64,000 nt of DNA from an uncultured Collinsella sp. (GTDB lineage: Bacteria; Actinomycetota; Coriobacteriia; Coriobacteriales; Coriobacteriaceae): the NCBI GenBank assembly GCA_934654775.1, contig CAKUGR010000010.1, positions 1-64,000 of the forward strand, given 5' to 3'. Below the pieces are notes generated by a model that was given only the letters and a program-made list of their open reading frames with translations, did no database searches and had not been told where the DNA came from. Shown here in pieces: positions 54,111 through 63,239 of the stretch; position 1 is the stretch's first letter; the number at the start of each line of letters is the position of its first letter. Both the position numbers and the translations under genes were made by a program.

Positions 54111-57100
54111 TTACGCCTCCTTCTTGGTCGAAGCAACAGAGCTGGCAGCCACGGACGCAGCGCCCGCAGCATCAAAGCGAGCGACATCCGCGGCGCTCGC
54201 GCGACCGGTCACAATGTCAAACGCCAACTCCTCGGCCTGCGCGTGCGTCTTGCCCACGGCCTCGGCTGCAGCGACAATCGCCAGAACACGCTCGTACTCA
54301 GTCGGAATGACCTTCACAAAGTGTTTGCTCATCGTCTCGAAGCTGTAGAGCAGCTTAATGCCGCGCGGGCTTTGCGTCGCGTCCACGTGCTCCTGGATGA
54401 GCTCGCGAATCTGCGCCAGCTCGCCGGCCGTCGGGGCATTGAGCTCAACGCTCTCGTGGTTCACGCGGGCACTGAGCGTACCGTACTGGTCAAAGACATA
54501 GGCCACGCCGCCTGTCATGCCGGCAGCGAAGTTCTGTCCGACCTCGCCCAAGATGAGCGCCAGACCGCCCGTCATGTACTCGCAGCCATGGTTGCCGCAG
54601 CCCTCGACCACCACGGTGGCACCGGAGTTGCGCACGGCAAAACGCTGGCCGGCAAGACCGTTAATGAAGCCGCGGCCGCTCGTGGCACCAAAGAACGCAA
54701 CGTTGCCCACGATGATGTTCTCGTCGAACTTGTAGGTCGCATGCGGGTTGGGGCGCACCGACACCTCGCCGCCCGAAAGGCCCTTGCCAAAGTAGTCGTT
54801 GGCGTCGCCGCACACGTTGAGCGTAATGCCGCGCGGCAGGAAGGCGCCAAAGCTCTGACCGGCCGAACCATCGCAATCGATGGTGATGGAGCCGGCGGGC
54901 AGGCCCTCGGGATGCGCCTTGGTCACCGCGTTGCCCAGGATGGTGCCCACGCAGCGGTTGACGTTGGCGATATCGGCGCGGAAGCGAATCGGACGCAGGT
55001 GCGCACGGGCATCGGCCGTATAGGGCACAAACAACGTGGAGTCGAGTGTCTTGTCGAGCTCGCTGTCCGCGGCCATCTGCGGCAGGAAGTGGCGACCGTC
55101 GGCGCCCGGAATATGGGCACCGAACTCGCAGGTCGCGTTCGCCAGCACGGGCGACAGATCGAGCAGGTTGGCCTTGCGGTTGCCCGGGACCTCGATCTGG
55201 CGCAAGCACTCGGGATGGCCGACCATCTCGTCGACGGTGCGGAAGCCCAGGCTCGCCATGACCTCGCGCAGCTGCTCGGCAACAAAGAGCATAAAGTGCT
55301 CAACGTGCTCGGGCTTGCCGCGGAAGCCGCGACGCAGGCGGCAGTTTTGCGTAGCGATACCGGCCGGGCAGGTGTCCTGCTGGCAATCGCGCTGCATGAG
55401 GCAGCCCATGGAGATGAGCGGCATGGTCGCAAAGCCAAACTCCTCGGCGCCCAGCAAGCAGGCGACGGCGACGTCGGTGCCGTCCATGAGCTTGCCGTCG
55501 GCCTCGAGCACCACGCGTGAGCGCAGGCCGTTTTGCAGCAACGTCTGCTGGGCCTCGGCAAGGCCGAGCTCCAGCGGCAGACCGGCATGCCAGATAGAGT
55601 CACGCGCCGCGGCACCCGAGCCGCCGTTATGGCCGCTGATCAAGATCTTGTCGGCAGCACCCTTGGCAACGCCGGTGGCGATGGTGCCGACGCCGGCCTC
55701 GCTGACCAGCTTGACCGACACGCGCGCACCGGGGTTGGCGTTCTTAAGATCGAAGATCAGCTCTGCCAGGTCCTCGATAGAGTAAATATCGTGGTGCGGC
55801 GGAGGCGAGATCAGGCCGATGCCGGGCGTGGACTGACGGACCTCGGCGATCCAGGGGTAGACCTTCTTGCCGGGCAGGTGTCCGCCCTCGCCGGGCTTGG
55901 CGCCCTGGGCCATCTTGATCTGAATCTCGAAGGCGCTGCACAGGTAGCGGCTCGTCACGCCAAAGCGCGCACTTGCCACCTGCTTGATGGCGGAGTTCTT
56001 GGAGTCGCCGTTGGTCAGCGGAGTCTCGCGACGCGGGTCCTCGCCGCCCTCGCCGGAGTTGGAGCGGCCATGCAGGCGGTTCATGGCGATGGCCATGCAC
56101 TCGTGCGCTTCCTTGCTGATGGAGCCGTACGACATGGCGCCGGTGTTAAAGCGGCGGACGATGTTGAGCGCAGGCTCGACCTCGTCGAGCGGCACCGGGG
56201 TGCGACCGCTGTCGTCAAAGTCCAGCAGGTCGCGCAGGCGCACGGCGCGGCCGGTGCGGTGCAGGCGGGCGCTGTACTCCTTAAAGGTGTCGTAGCTGTC
56301 CTCACGGCAGGCGGTCTGCAGCAGGTAGACGGTCTGCGGGTCGATAAGGTGATCCTCGCCGCCGAGCGGGCGCCACTTGGTCAGGCCCAGCGTGGGCAGC
56401 TGCTCGGGCGCGGGGCTCTTAAGGATGGCGAGCGCGGCGTCGTAGCGCTCGTTCTGCTCGCGCTCGACGTCCTCGACACCCATGCCGCCCACGCGGCTCA
56501 CCGTGCCGGCGAAGTACGCGTTGACGAACTCCGGCGTAAAGCCCACGGCCTCGAAGATCTGCGCCGAATGGTAGCTCTGCACCGTAGAGATGCCCATCTT
56601 GGACATGATGGAAACGATGCCGGCGGTCGCAGCCTTGTTGTAGTTAGCGATGCCCTGCTCGGCCGTCACGTCCAGGTCGCCGCGTGCCGCCAAGTCGCGG
56701 ATGCACGCATGCGCATTGTACGGATAGATGCCGCTTGCGGAGTAACCCACCAGCGCCGCAAAGTCGTGCGGGGACACGGCATCGCCGCACTCCACCACGA
56801 TGTCGGCAAAGGTACGCACGCCGGCACGGATCAGGTGGTTGTGCACACAGCCCACGGCGAGCAGCGACGGCACGGGCACCTCGCCCGCAGCGGCACGATC
56901 GCTCAATACCACGATGTTCACGCCGTCGCGGACCGCAGCCTCAACGTCCTCGGCCAGCTGCTTGAGCGCAGCCTGCAGCGCGCCCTCGCCGGCGTCACGG
57001 CGGTAGACGGCACGGAAACGGCGAGTCTTAAAGCCCACGCGGTCGATGGCGCAAATGCGGTCGAACTCCTCCTCGTTGAGCAACGGGCGCTCCAAGCGAA

Positions 57101-58796
57101 CCAGCTGGCAGGCCGTACGGGAGTCCTCGAGCAGGTTGCCGTGGTTGCCCAGGTAGAGCGTGGTCGAGGTGACCATATGCTCGCGAAGGGCGTCGATGGG
57201 CGGGTTCGTGACCTGAGCGAACAGCTGATAGAAGTAGTCAAAGAACGAACGCGTCTTCTTGGACAGGCAGGCCAGCGGCGCGTCGATGCCCATCGAGGCA
57301 AGCGGCGCCTTGCCCTGCTGGGCCATGGGACGCACGACCTCGTCAACATCATCCCAGTGATACCCGAGCTTAGCCATGCGCACGGCGGCGGGCACCTCGG
57401 CGTCCTCGGCGGGCGTTGCCGCGGCAGGCCTATCGAGCGCGTCGACGGTCAGCGTCTCCTCGGCAATCCAATCACGGTAGGGCTTTTCCTTGGCGTAACG
57501 GGCGCGCAGCTCGTCGTTGTAGATGACGCGCCCGCGGGCAAAGTCGACCTCGAGCATCTGGCCCGGCCCCAGACAGCCGCGCGTCAGGATGTTCTCGGGG
57601 CTCACCTCGATGGTGCCCACCTCGCTTGCCAGCATAAAGCGACCGTCGCGCGTCACATAGTAGCGGGCGGGACGCAGGCCGTTGCGGTCGAGGGCGGCAC
57701 CCAGCGTGCGACCGTCGGTAAAGGCGATAGCGGCAGGTCCGTCCCAGGGTTCCATGAGCATGGACTGGTAGGCGTCGTAGGCGCGGCGTTCCTCGCTCAG
57801 GCTGTCATTGTGATCCCACGGCTCGGGCAGCAGCATGGATGCGGCGCGCGTGAGCGGACGACCATTCATGACCAGGAACTCGAGCACGTTGTCCAGAATC
57901 GCGGAATCGGAGCCCTCGCGGTTGATGATGGGCATCACGCGCTCAAGATCGTGCTGCAGCACGGGGCTGTACAGATTGGGTTCGCGGGCGCGGATCCAGT
58001 TGACGTTGCCCTTGAGGGTGTTGATCTCGCCGTTGTGGATGATAAAGCGGTTGGGGTGCGCGCGCTCCCAGCTGGGCGTGGTGTTGGTGGAGTAGCGCGA
58101 GTGGACGAGCGCCACGGCCGTCTTGACGGCGGCGTCGTTGAGGTCGATGAAGAAGCGGCGCATCTGCGTGGCGACGAGCATGCCCTTGTACACGATGGTG
58201 CGCGAGCTCATGGAGCAGACGTAGAAAATCTTGTCGCGCAGGGCGAACTCGGCGTCGGCCTTCTTCTCGATAGTGCGACGGCACACGTACAGACGGCGCT
58301 CGAAGGCGTCACCGGCGGGTGTGTCGTCGGGGCGGCCCAGGAAGGCCTGCAGGATGGTGGGCATGCAGGCGCGTGCCGTCTCGCCCAGGTCGTGCGGGTC
58401 GACCGGCACCTCGCGCCAAAAGAGCAGCGGCACGCCGGCCTCGGCGCAGCCCTCCTCAAACACACGGCGGGCATCCTCTACGCCCTTGTCGTCCTGCGGG
58501 AAGAACAGCATGGCAACGCCATAGTCGCCCTCTGCCGGCAGAATCTGGCCGCACTTTTGGGCCTCTTTACGGAAAAAGTGATGCGGAACCTGGAACAGGA
58601 TGCCAGCGCCGTCGCCGGTGTTCTTCTCGAGCCCCGTGCCGCCGCGGTGCTCCAAGTTGACCAGAATGGACAGTGCGTCGTCCAGGATCTGGTGATGGCG
58701 CTCACCGTTGATATCGGCAAGCGCGCCGATGCCACATGCATCGTGGTCGAATTCGGGGCGATAAAGGCCCTGCTGCTGAGCGGAATCTGCCTGCAT
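54111..58796 (-). CDS. gltB: Glutamate synthase large subunit (1561 aa)
   Basis: The enzyme makes two glutamates from glutamine and 2-oxoglutarate. The start encodes a 20-residue propeptide before the nucleophile cysteine (HDACGIGAL, Cys21), so removal of the propeptide is needed. Then come the glutaminase domain, the central domain, the FMN-binding synthase barrel (ISGHNGGSGAAARDS, GLAEAQQTLLQNGLR), the [3Fe-4S] cysteines (CLMQRDCQQDTCPAG) and the C-terminal beta-helix (GGLALILGEVGQNFAAG). The length is typical. ATG 58796 follows AGGGGAGGATCG. Cytoplasmic, paired with gltD. Confidence 0.96.
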   Translation of the reverse strand: MQADSAQQQGLYRPEFDHDACGIGALADINGERHHQILDDALSILVNLEHRGGTGLEKNTGDGAGILFQVPHHFFRKEAQKCGQILPAEGDYGVAMLFFPQDDKGVEDARRVFEEGCAEAGVPLLFWREVPVDPHDLGETARACMPTILQAFLGRPDDTPAGDAFERRLYVCRRTIEKKADAEFALRDKIFYVCSMSSRTIVYKGMLVATQMRRFFIDLNDAAVKTAVALVHSRYSTNTTPSWERAHPNRFIIHNGEINTLKGNVNWIRAREPNLYSPVLQHDLERVMPIINREGSDSAILDNVLEFLVMNGRPLTRAASMLLPEPWDHNDSLSEERRAYDAYQSMLMEPWDGPAAIAFTDGRTLGAALDRNGLRPARYYVTRDGRFMLASEVGTIEVSPENILTRGCLGPGQMLEVDFARGRVIYNDELRARYAKEKPYRDWIAEETLTVDALDRPAAATPAEDAEVPAAVRMAKLGYHWDDVDEVVRPMAQQGKAPLASMGIDAPLACLSKKTRSFFDYFYQLFAQVTNPPIDALREHMVTSTTLYLGNHGNLLEDSRTACQLVRLERPLLNEEEFDRICAIDRVGFKTRRFRAVYRRDAGEGALQAALKQLAEDVEAAVRDGVNIVVLSDRAAAGEVPVPSLLAVGCVHNHLIRAGVRTFADIVVECGDAVSPHDFAALVGYSASGIYPYNAHACIRDLAARGDLDVTAEQGIANYNKAATAGIVSIMSKMGISTVQSYHSAQIFEAVGFTPEFVNAYFAGTVSRVGGMGVEDVEREQNERYDAALAILKSPAPEQLPTLGLTKWRPLGGEDHLIDPQTVYLLQTACREDSYDTFKEYSARLHRTGRAVRLRDLLDFDDSGRTPVPLDEVEPALNIVRRFNTGAMSYGSISKEAHECMAIAMNRLHGRSNSGEGGEDPRRETPLTNGDSKNSAIKQVASARFGVTSRYLCSAFEIQIKMAQGAKPGEGGHLPGKKVYPWIAEVRQSTPGIGLISPPPHHDIYSIEDLAELIFDLKNANPGARVSVKLVSEAGVGTIATGVAKGAADKILISGHNGGSGAAARDSIWHAGLPLELGLAEAQQTLLQNGLRSRVVLEADGKLMDGTDVAVACLLGAEEFGFATMPLISMGCLMQRDCQQDTCPAGIATQNCRLRRGFRGKPEHVEHFMLFVAEQLREVMASLGFRTVDEMVGHPECLRQIEVPGNRKANLLDLSPVLANATCEFGAHIPGADGRHFLPQMAADSELDKTLDSTLFVPYTADARAHLRPIRFRADIANVNRCVGTILGNAVTKAHPEGLPAGSITIDCDGSAGQSFGAFLPRGITLNVCGDANDYFGKGLSGGEVSVRPNPHATYKFDENIIVGNVAFFGATSGRGFINGLAGQRFAVRNSGATVVVEGCGNHGCEYMTGGLALILGEVGQNFAAGMTGGVAYVFDQYGTLSARVNHESVELNAPTAGELAQIRELIQEHVDATQSPRGIKLLYSFETMSKHFVKVIPTEYERVLAIVAAAEAVGKTHAQAEELAFDIVTGRASAADVARFDAAGAASVAASSVASTKKEA

Positions 58797-58936
58797 CGCG
58801 ATCCTCCCCTAGATATTAGACAGTCAGTTGAATAGGCATACTAGGAGCATCGCCGACCCGTTGTGTTTCCCACCCGTTTCGAAACAATCGCGTAACGCAC
58901 GTAACAAATGGTCTCCCGGGGATGGCGGGGTTTTTG

Positions 58937-59071
58937 TCTCATTCTGGAACACGAGGAGCCCATTTGGACGTCCAGCTGTTACAGATTGAGATTTTCTGCA
59001 GGACGGGTTCCGTTTGTCTAAATCTGTAACAGATAGAGCCAACTTCGGCCCCCAGATGTTACAGATCGAGA
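58937..59071. repeat. Family A array 6 (two hairpin units)
   Basis: Units begin at 58937 and 59017. The left arm of the first is degenerate (TCTCATTCTGGAACA), the most decayed arm in the window. Confidence 0.85.
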
Positions 59072-59079
59072 CAATTCCC

Positions 59080-59177
59080 TTGGTGCAAAGGGGTCAGGTT
59101 TGTTTGCACCACGTTGGTGCATGGGGTCAGGCTTGTTTGCACCACGTTGGTGCAGACTAACCTGACCCCATGCACCA
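59080..59177. repeat. Family C compound repeat
   Basis: One and a half units: two left arms (GGTGCAAAGGGGTCAGG and GGTGCATGGGGTCAGG) and one right arm (CTGACCCCATGCACCA). It abuts array 6 and the end of the polyferredoxin gene. Confidence 0.8.
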
Positions 59178-59193
59178 ATCTAGCCTGCCTGCG

Positions 59194-60024
59194 CTACAAG
59201 GCCTTTTTGGGACAGGCTTTGGTGCACTCCATGCACAGGATGCACTCCGTGCCGTTGCGACGGTCGAGCGAATTGTCCGTCACGTCGACGTCCATCGGGC
59301 AAATCTTACGACACTTACCGCACGAGATGCATTTGTCCTTATCGCAGGTAACGCGCACGACCGCCCGCTTGGACATGGGCTTTAAAAACACCGTCACCGG
59401 GCAGATGTACTTGCAAAACGCGCGGTTGTCCTTGAGTGCAAACGCGAGCGCGATGCCCACCACGTAGTAGATCGCATTTCCCACGATAAAGGCAATCCAC
59501 ATGACGTCGGCAAGGTTGGGAACGCCCAGAAGAAACAGCGCACCCACAAAGGCGAGCGACGCCACAAAGGTTACGTAGCGCAGCCAGCCAAACGACCGAC
59601 GCTCGTGCGTTGCAGGCACCTTGTACGGCAGCAAATCGAGCACCATCGCCGTCCAACACGCATAGCCGCACCAACCGCGGCCAAATACAAGCGGCCCAAA
59701 GATCTTGGCCACGGCGTAATGAATGGTCGCTGCCTCAAAAGAACCCAGGAAGAGGTAGTACCAAAAGCCCTCGATCTGCATATTCTCGTGACACAGAAAG
59801 CCCAGGTAGACGAGCATATATGTGCCGATAGCAAACTGAACGGCATGACGCGCGTACCTCCAGTTGGCGATATAGAGCGCCGTACCCGCGGCAAGCGCCG
59901 TGCCAATGTAGGAGAAATTGCCGAGGTAGAACAGGTTGCCCGTGGTGCGCCACAGCACGATGGCGACCGCCTCAAACACAAGCCACAGGAGCGCGGGAAC
60001 CTTGTACTTTGCCATGCCGTTCAT
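59194..60024 (-). CDS. Membrane 4Fe-4S polyferredoxin, NapH/YccM-like (276 aa)
   Basis: Five or six spans are interrupted by cysteine motifs: GRGWCGYACW, FCKYICPV, and at the end CISCGKCRKICP and CILCMECTKACP for two [4Fe-4S] clusters. Such proteins move electrons between quinol or ferredoxin and a partner at the membrane. No partner reductase is next to it. ATG 60024 (MNGMAKYK) is chosen because AAAGG lies 7 bases upstream; ATG 60060 would add 12 residues. Family A arrays stand on both sides. Confidence 0.85.
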   Translation of the reverse strand: MNGMAKYKVPALLWLVFEAVAIVLWRTTGNLFYLGNFSYIGTALAAGTALYIANWRYARHAVQFAIGTYMLVYLGFLCHENMQIEGFWYYLFLGSFEAATIHYAVAKIFGPLVFGRGWCGYACWTAMVLDLLPYKVPATHERRSFGWLRYVTFVASLAFVGALFLLGVPNLADVMWIAFIVGNAIYYVVGIALAFALKDNRAFCKYICPVTVFLKPMSKRAVVRVTCDKDKCISCGKCRKICPMDVDVTDNSLDRRNGTECILCMECTKACPKKAL

Positions 60025-60168
60025 CCGAGGGCCTTTCTTCTTCGCAACCTTTCCTGCCATTATGCGCGTAATCGGCTGAAGTGCGGGCACAGTTTGATGA
60101 CTCGGCATGTAAGGATTTTGCAGACGACTCGGGCGCGCCGACGTGCGCCGTTTCCCTCCCGCCAAATA

Positions 60169-60375
60169 TCTCAATCTGTAACAGTTAAACCCAATTTCGG
60201 CGTCCAGATGTTACAGATCGAGATTTTTATAACCAACCAGTCTGGCTTGTCTCAATCTGTAACAGTTAGAGGGGTTTTATGCGCTCAGATGTTACAGATT
60301 GAGATGTTTCCGAGAGGCGGTCTCGATCTGTAACACGAAGGGCCGGTTTCGGCAGCCAACTGTTACAGATTGAGA
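60169..60375. repeat. Family A array 7 (three hairpin units)
   Basis: Units begin at 60169, 60250 and 60321. The last spacer is 10 bp shorter than the others (period 71 instead of 80). The array fills the divergent gap upstream of gpmA. Confidence 0.9.
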
Positions 60376-60432
60376 CAATTACGGCCCCCATTGCACCAAC
60401 CATGTCCATAATAACATTTTTGTTAGTCTTGG

Positions 60433-60461
60433 TTAACTTTTGAGCCTAAAACGGGTATCCT
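60433..60461 (+). promoter_or_regulatory. Likely gpmA promoter
   Basis: TTAACT and TATCCT are separated by 17 bp, about 50 bp before the start codon and just downstream of array 7. Confidence 0.45.
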
Positions 60462-60513
60462 TTGCGGCGTCAAGCAAACGGCACGCACGCCGCGCCAGAT
60501 CAAGGAGGCCCCT

Positions 60514-61287
60514 ATGGCACGCCAAGCAGAGCAGCAGACGATGCAACTCGTCCTTATCCGTCACGGAGAATCCGAGTGGAACAAGCTCAACCTGTTCACC
60601 GGCTGGACCGATGTCGAACTCACCGACACGGGCCGCGAAGAGGCGGCGGCAGGCGGCCGTGCCCTCAAAGAGGCGGAGTTCGACTTTGACATCTGCTACA
60701 CCTCGCGCCTCAAGCGCGCGATCCACACCCTCAACATCGTGCTCGGCCAGATGGACCGCGAGTGGCTGCCCGTCATCAAATCGTGGAAGCTCAACGAGCG
60801 CCACTACGGCGCGCTGCAGGGTCTCAACAAGGCCGACGCCGCGGCCGAACACGGCGACGAGCAGGTGCTCATCTGGCGCCGCTCCTTCGATGTCTGCCCG
60901 CCGGCGCTCGCGCCGTGCGACGCGCGCGACCCCCACACCCAGGAGCAATACCGCGACATCGCGCCCGATCAGCTGCCCTACACCGAGTGCCTCAAGGACA
61001 CGATTGCCCGCGCCTGGCCCTATTTTGAGGACGAGATTCGTCCCCAGATGCTCGCCGGCAAACGCGTGCTCATCGCCGCGCACGGCAACTCCCTGCGCTC
61101 GCTCGTCATGAAGTTTGAGCATCTAACGCCCGAGGAAATCCTCAAGGTCAACATCCCCACCGGCGTGCCGCTCGTCTACACCTTCGACGCCGATTTCAAC
61201 GTCCTCGACAAGCGCTACATCGGTGACCCGGCGACCATCGCCGCCAAGATCGACGTCGTTGCCAATCAAGGCAAGGCGCACAAGTAG
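60514..61287 (+). CDS. gpmA: 2,3-bisphosphoglycerate-dependent phosphoglycerate mutase (257 aa)
   Basis: It interconverts 3- and 2-phosphoglycerate in glycolysis. The phosphohistidine motif LIRHGESEWN, the following NLFTGWTDVELT, the segment ERHYGALQGLNKA and the second catalytic histidine in IAAHGNSLRSL are intact. The length fits the family. ATG 60514 follows AAGGAGGCCCCT. It shares the strand with mntH, 75 bp upstream of it. Confidence 0.95.
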   Translation: MARQAEQQTMQLVLIRHGESEWNKLNLFTGWTDVELTDTGREEAAAGGRALKEAEFDFDICYTSRLKRAIHTLNIVLGQMDREWLPVIKSWKLNERHYGALQGLNKADAAAEHGDEQVLIWRRSFDVCPPALAPCDARDPHTQEQYRDIAPDQLPYTECLKDTIARAWPYFEDEIRPQMLAGKRVLIAAHGNSLRSLVMKFEHLTPEEILKVNIPTGVPLVYTFDADFNVLDKRYIGDPATIAAKIDVVANQGKAHK

Positions 61288-61362
61288 CCCCATCTTAAGC
61301 TCAGCGCGCGGCGCCGCACGACCCCGGCGCGACGCCGCGCCGTCCGCACGCAGGAGCCGACC

Positions 61363-62619
61363 ATGCTCAAACATCTCAAACAACACTTTGGCTCGCACCG
61401 CACCGGTGGCCATGGCGGTCTGGACATCGCCCGGCACATCGGCCCCGGGCTGCTCGTCACTGTCGGCTTTATCGATCCGGGCAACTGGGCCTCCAATATG
61501 GCCGCGGGCTCGCAGTTTGGCTACGCGCTGCTGTGGATCGTCACGCTGTCCACGATTATGCTCATTGTGCTGCAGCACAACGCGGCGCACCTGGGTATCG
61601 CCACGGGCGCCTGTCTTGCCGAGGCCACGACCCGCTTTCTCCCCCGCATCGTGGGACGCGCGGTGCTTGCCAGTGCCTATCTCGCGACCATCGCTACCGC
61701 CATGGCCGAGGTCCTGGGCGGCGCGATTGCCCTTCAAATGCTCTTTGGGCTGCCCGTGCGCGCGGGCTGTCTCATCGTGGCGGCAGTATCGATGGCGATG
61801 CTCATGACGAACTCCTACAAGCGAGCCGAACGCTGGATCATCGCCTTCGTAGGCGTGGTAGGACTCTCGTTTTTGGCCGAGCTTGCGCTGGTCAAGATCG
61901 ACTGGCCGCAAGCCGTTGCAAGCTGGATCACGCCCAGTATGCCCACCGGCTCGGCCGCGATTATCGTGAGTGTCCTGGGTGCGGTCGTTATGCCACACAA
62001 CCTCTTCCTGCACTCCGAGGTCATCCAATCCATGCACTTCGAAGGCCAAGGCGAGCAGGTTATCGAGGAGCGCCTGCGCTACGAGCTCTTCGACACGCTC
62101 TTTTCGATGGGTGTGGGCTGGGCGATCAACTCGGCAATGGTTATCCTCGCCGCGACGACTTTCTTTGCCCACGGCATCGTCGTAGACGACCTCGCCGTCG
62201 CAGCGGCCACGCTCTCCCCCATCTTGGGCCCGGCGAGCTCGACCATCTTTGCGGTAGCGCTGCTGTTCGCGGGACTATCGAGCAGCGTGACAGCGGGCAT
62301 GGCGGCGGGAACCATCACTGCGGGCATGTTCGACGAGGAATACGACATCCACGACCGACATTCCTCGATCGGGGTGGCGGCCTGTTTCGTCGGCGCAGTG
62401 ACGGCGTGCCTAGTCGTCCCAAATCCTTTTGAAGGTCTCATCTGGAGCCAGGCACTGCTGTCGCTTCAGCTGCCGATTACGGTCTTTGTGCTCATACGGC
62501 TCACCAGTTCACGCCGCGTCATGAGCAAATACGCCAATTCGCGCCCGCTCAACGCGCTGCTTGTAGGGATCGGTGCCATCGTAACGATTCTCGATGTCGT
62601 GTTGTTGACAGGGATGTAA
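61363..62619 (+). CDS. mntH: NRAMP-family divalent metal transporter (418 aa)
   Basis: It imports Mn2+ or related ions with protons. About eleven spans are visible. The metal-binding motifs are intact: DPGNW in span 1 (FIDPGNWASN) and the MPHN motif of span 6 (AVVMPHNLFLHSEVI). The first cytoplasmic part is short and His-rich (HLKQHFGSHRTGGHGG). No Mn riboswitch or MntR-like box was recognised in the 75-bp gap. ATG 61363 has AGGAG about 9 bases upstream. Confidence 0.92.
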   Translation: MLKHLKQHFGSHRTGGHGGLDIARHIGPGLLVTVGFIDPGNWASNMAAGSQFGYALLWIVTLSTIMLIVLQHNAAHLGIATGACLAEATTRFLPRIVGRAVLASAYLATIATAMAEVLGGAIALQMLFGLPVRAGCLIVAAVSMAMLMTNSYKRAERWIIAFVGVVGLSFLAELALVKIDWPQAVASWITPSMPTGSAAIIVSVLGAVVMPHNLFLHSEVIQSMHFEGQGEQVIEERLRYELFDTLFSMGVGWAINSAMVILAATTFFAHGIVVDDLAVAAATLSPILGPASSTIFAVALLFAGLSSSVTAGMAAGTITAGMFDEEYDIHDRHSSIGVAACFVGAVTACLVVPNPFEGLIWSQALLSLQLPITVFVLIRLTSSRRVMSKYANSRPLNALLVGIGAIVTILDVVLLTGM

Positions 62620-62647
62620 TGGGGCGGGGCGCCCACCCAGGCAAACG

Positions 62648-62862
62648 TCTCGATCTGTAACAGGAAGACCCGTTTTGAGCCGTTAGATGTTACAGATCGA
62701 GATCATTCCGAGGGACAGCTCCGTTTGTCTCAATCTGTAACAGATAGACCCCATTTTCACTGCTAGATGTTACAGATAGAGATCTTCTGCCGGACAGTTT
62801 TGGTTTGTCTCGATATGTAACAGGAAGACCCGTTTTGAGCCGTTAGACGTTACAGATTGAGA
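62648..62862. repeat. Family A array 8 (three hairpin units)
   Basis: Units begin at 62648, 62728 and 62808, an exact 80-bp period. Units 1 and 3 share the loop GGAAGACCCGTTTTGAGCCG, which suggests a recent copy event inside the array. It lies between convergent genes. Confidence 0.92.
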
Positions 62863-62931
62863 CAAAAGGCCTGCCGGACTCACAACAGACAGGATCGGCC
62901 AACAGCAACCGTGATCCCTTGGGGACGGAGG

Positions 62932-62966
62932 AAAAGAGCCCCGGCCGAGAATTCGACCGGGGCCCT
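62932..62966 (-). terminator. Terminator of the rubredoxin gene
   Basis: GGGCCCCGGTCG pairs with CGGCCGGGGCTC (one mismatch area) and is followed by TTTTCC on the minus strand. Confidence 0.85.
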
Positions 62967-63006
62967 TGGACAGAGCTATGTTCGGCTTTCGCCGTGTACC
63001 TGCGAG

Positions 63007-63150
63007 CTACTCCTCGACGAGCTCAAACTGATCAGGACCGACGCCGCACACCGGGCACACGTAATCCTCGGGCAGCTCAGGCGTATCGACCTCAACCTCG
63101 TAACCGCAAACGACGCACACGAACTTATACGTCTTCTTCTCCTCAGCCAT
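63007..63150 (-). CDS. Short rubredoxin-like protein (47 aa)
   Basis: The iron site cysteines are present as CVVCGYEVE and [12 protein letters not shown]. The stretch between them is about 15 residues shorter than in classical rubredoxins (no PGT-x-F-x-DLP loop), so it resembles the rubredoxin end of rubrerythrin. It should carry single electrons in the cytoplasm. ATG 63150 follows AGGAGAAC. It has its own promoter and terminator. The flavin reductase gene upstream is a possible electron donor. Confidence 0.88.
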   Translation of the reverse strand: MAEEKKTYKFVCVVCGYEVEVDTPELPEDYVCPVCGVGPDQFELVEE

Positions 63151-63194
63151 GATGTTCTCCTCTCGAACGCGACTGGTGATGTACTTCATTTATT

Positions 63195-63222
63195 AGTATA
63201 GATTCTCAATAATATAATGCAA
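63195..63222 (-). promoter_or_regulatory. Promoter of the rubredoxin gene
   Basis: TTGCAT and TATACT are separated by 16 bp on the minus strand in the most A/T-rich stretch of the window. TTATTGAGAATC between them is weakly Fur- or PerR-like, and TTATT/AATAA ends are inverted. Confidence 0.5.
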
Positions 63223-63239
63223 GTATTTTTAAAACATTT

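Noticed and set aside
55533..58835. An 1100-codon open frame antisense to gltB
   Set aside because: gltB is complete with all domains; the antisense frame results from codon bias.
61288..61362. Manganese riboswitch or MntR box before mntH
   Set aside because: The 75-bp gap is too short for the riboswitch and no matching palindrome was found.
15427..62862. Family A arrays as CRISPR arrays
   Set aside because: Repeats alternate in orientation, are only 15 bp, occur two to six at a time at eight places, and no cas gene is present in the window.
15427..62862. Family A hairpins as intrinsic terminators
   Set aside because: Loops are about 25 bases, there is no T-tract after the stems, several units follow each other and separate, better terminators exist at several of the same gene ends.
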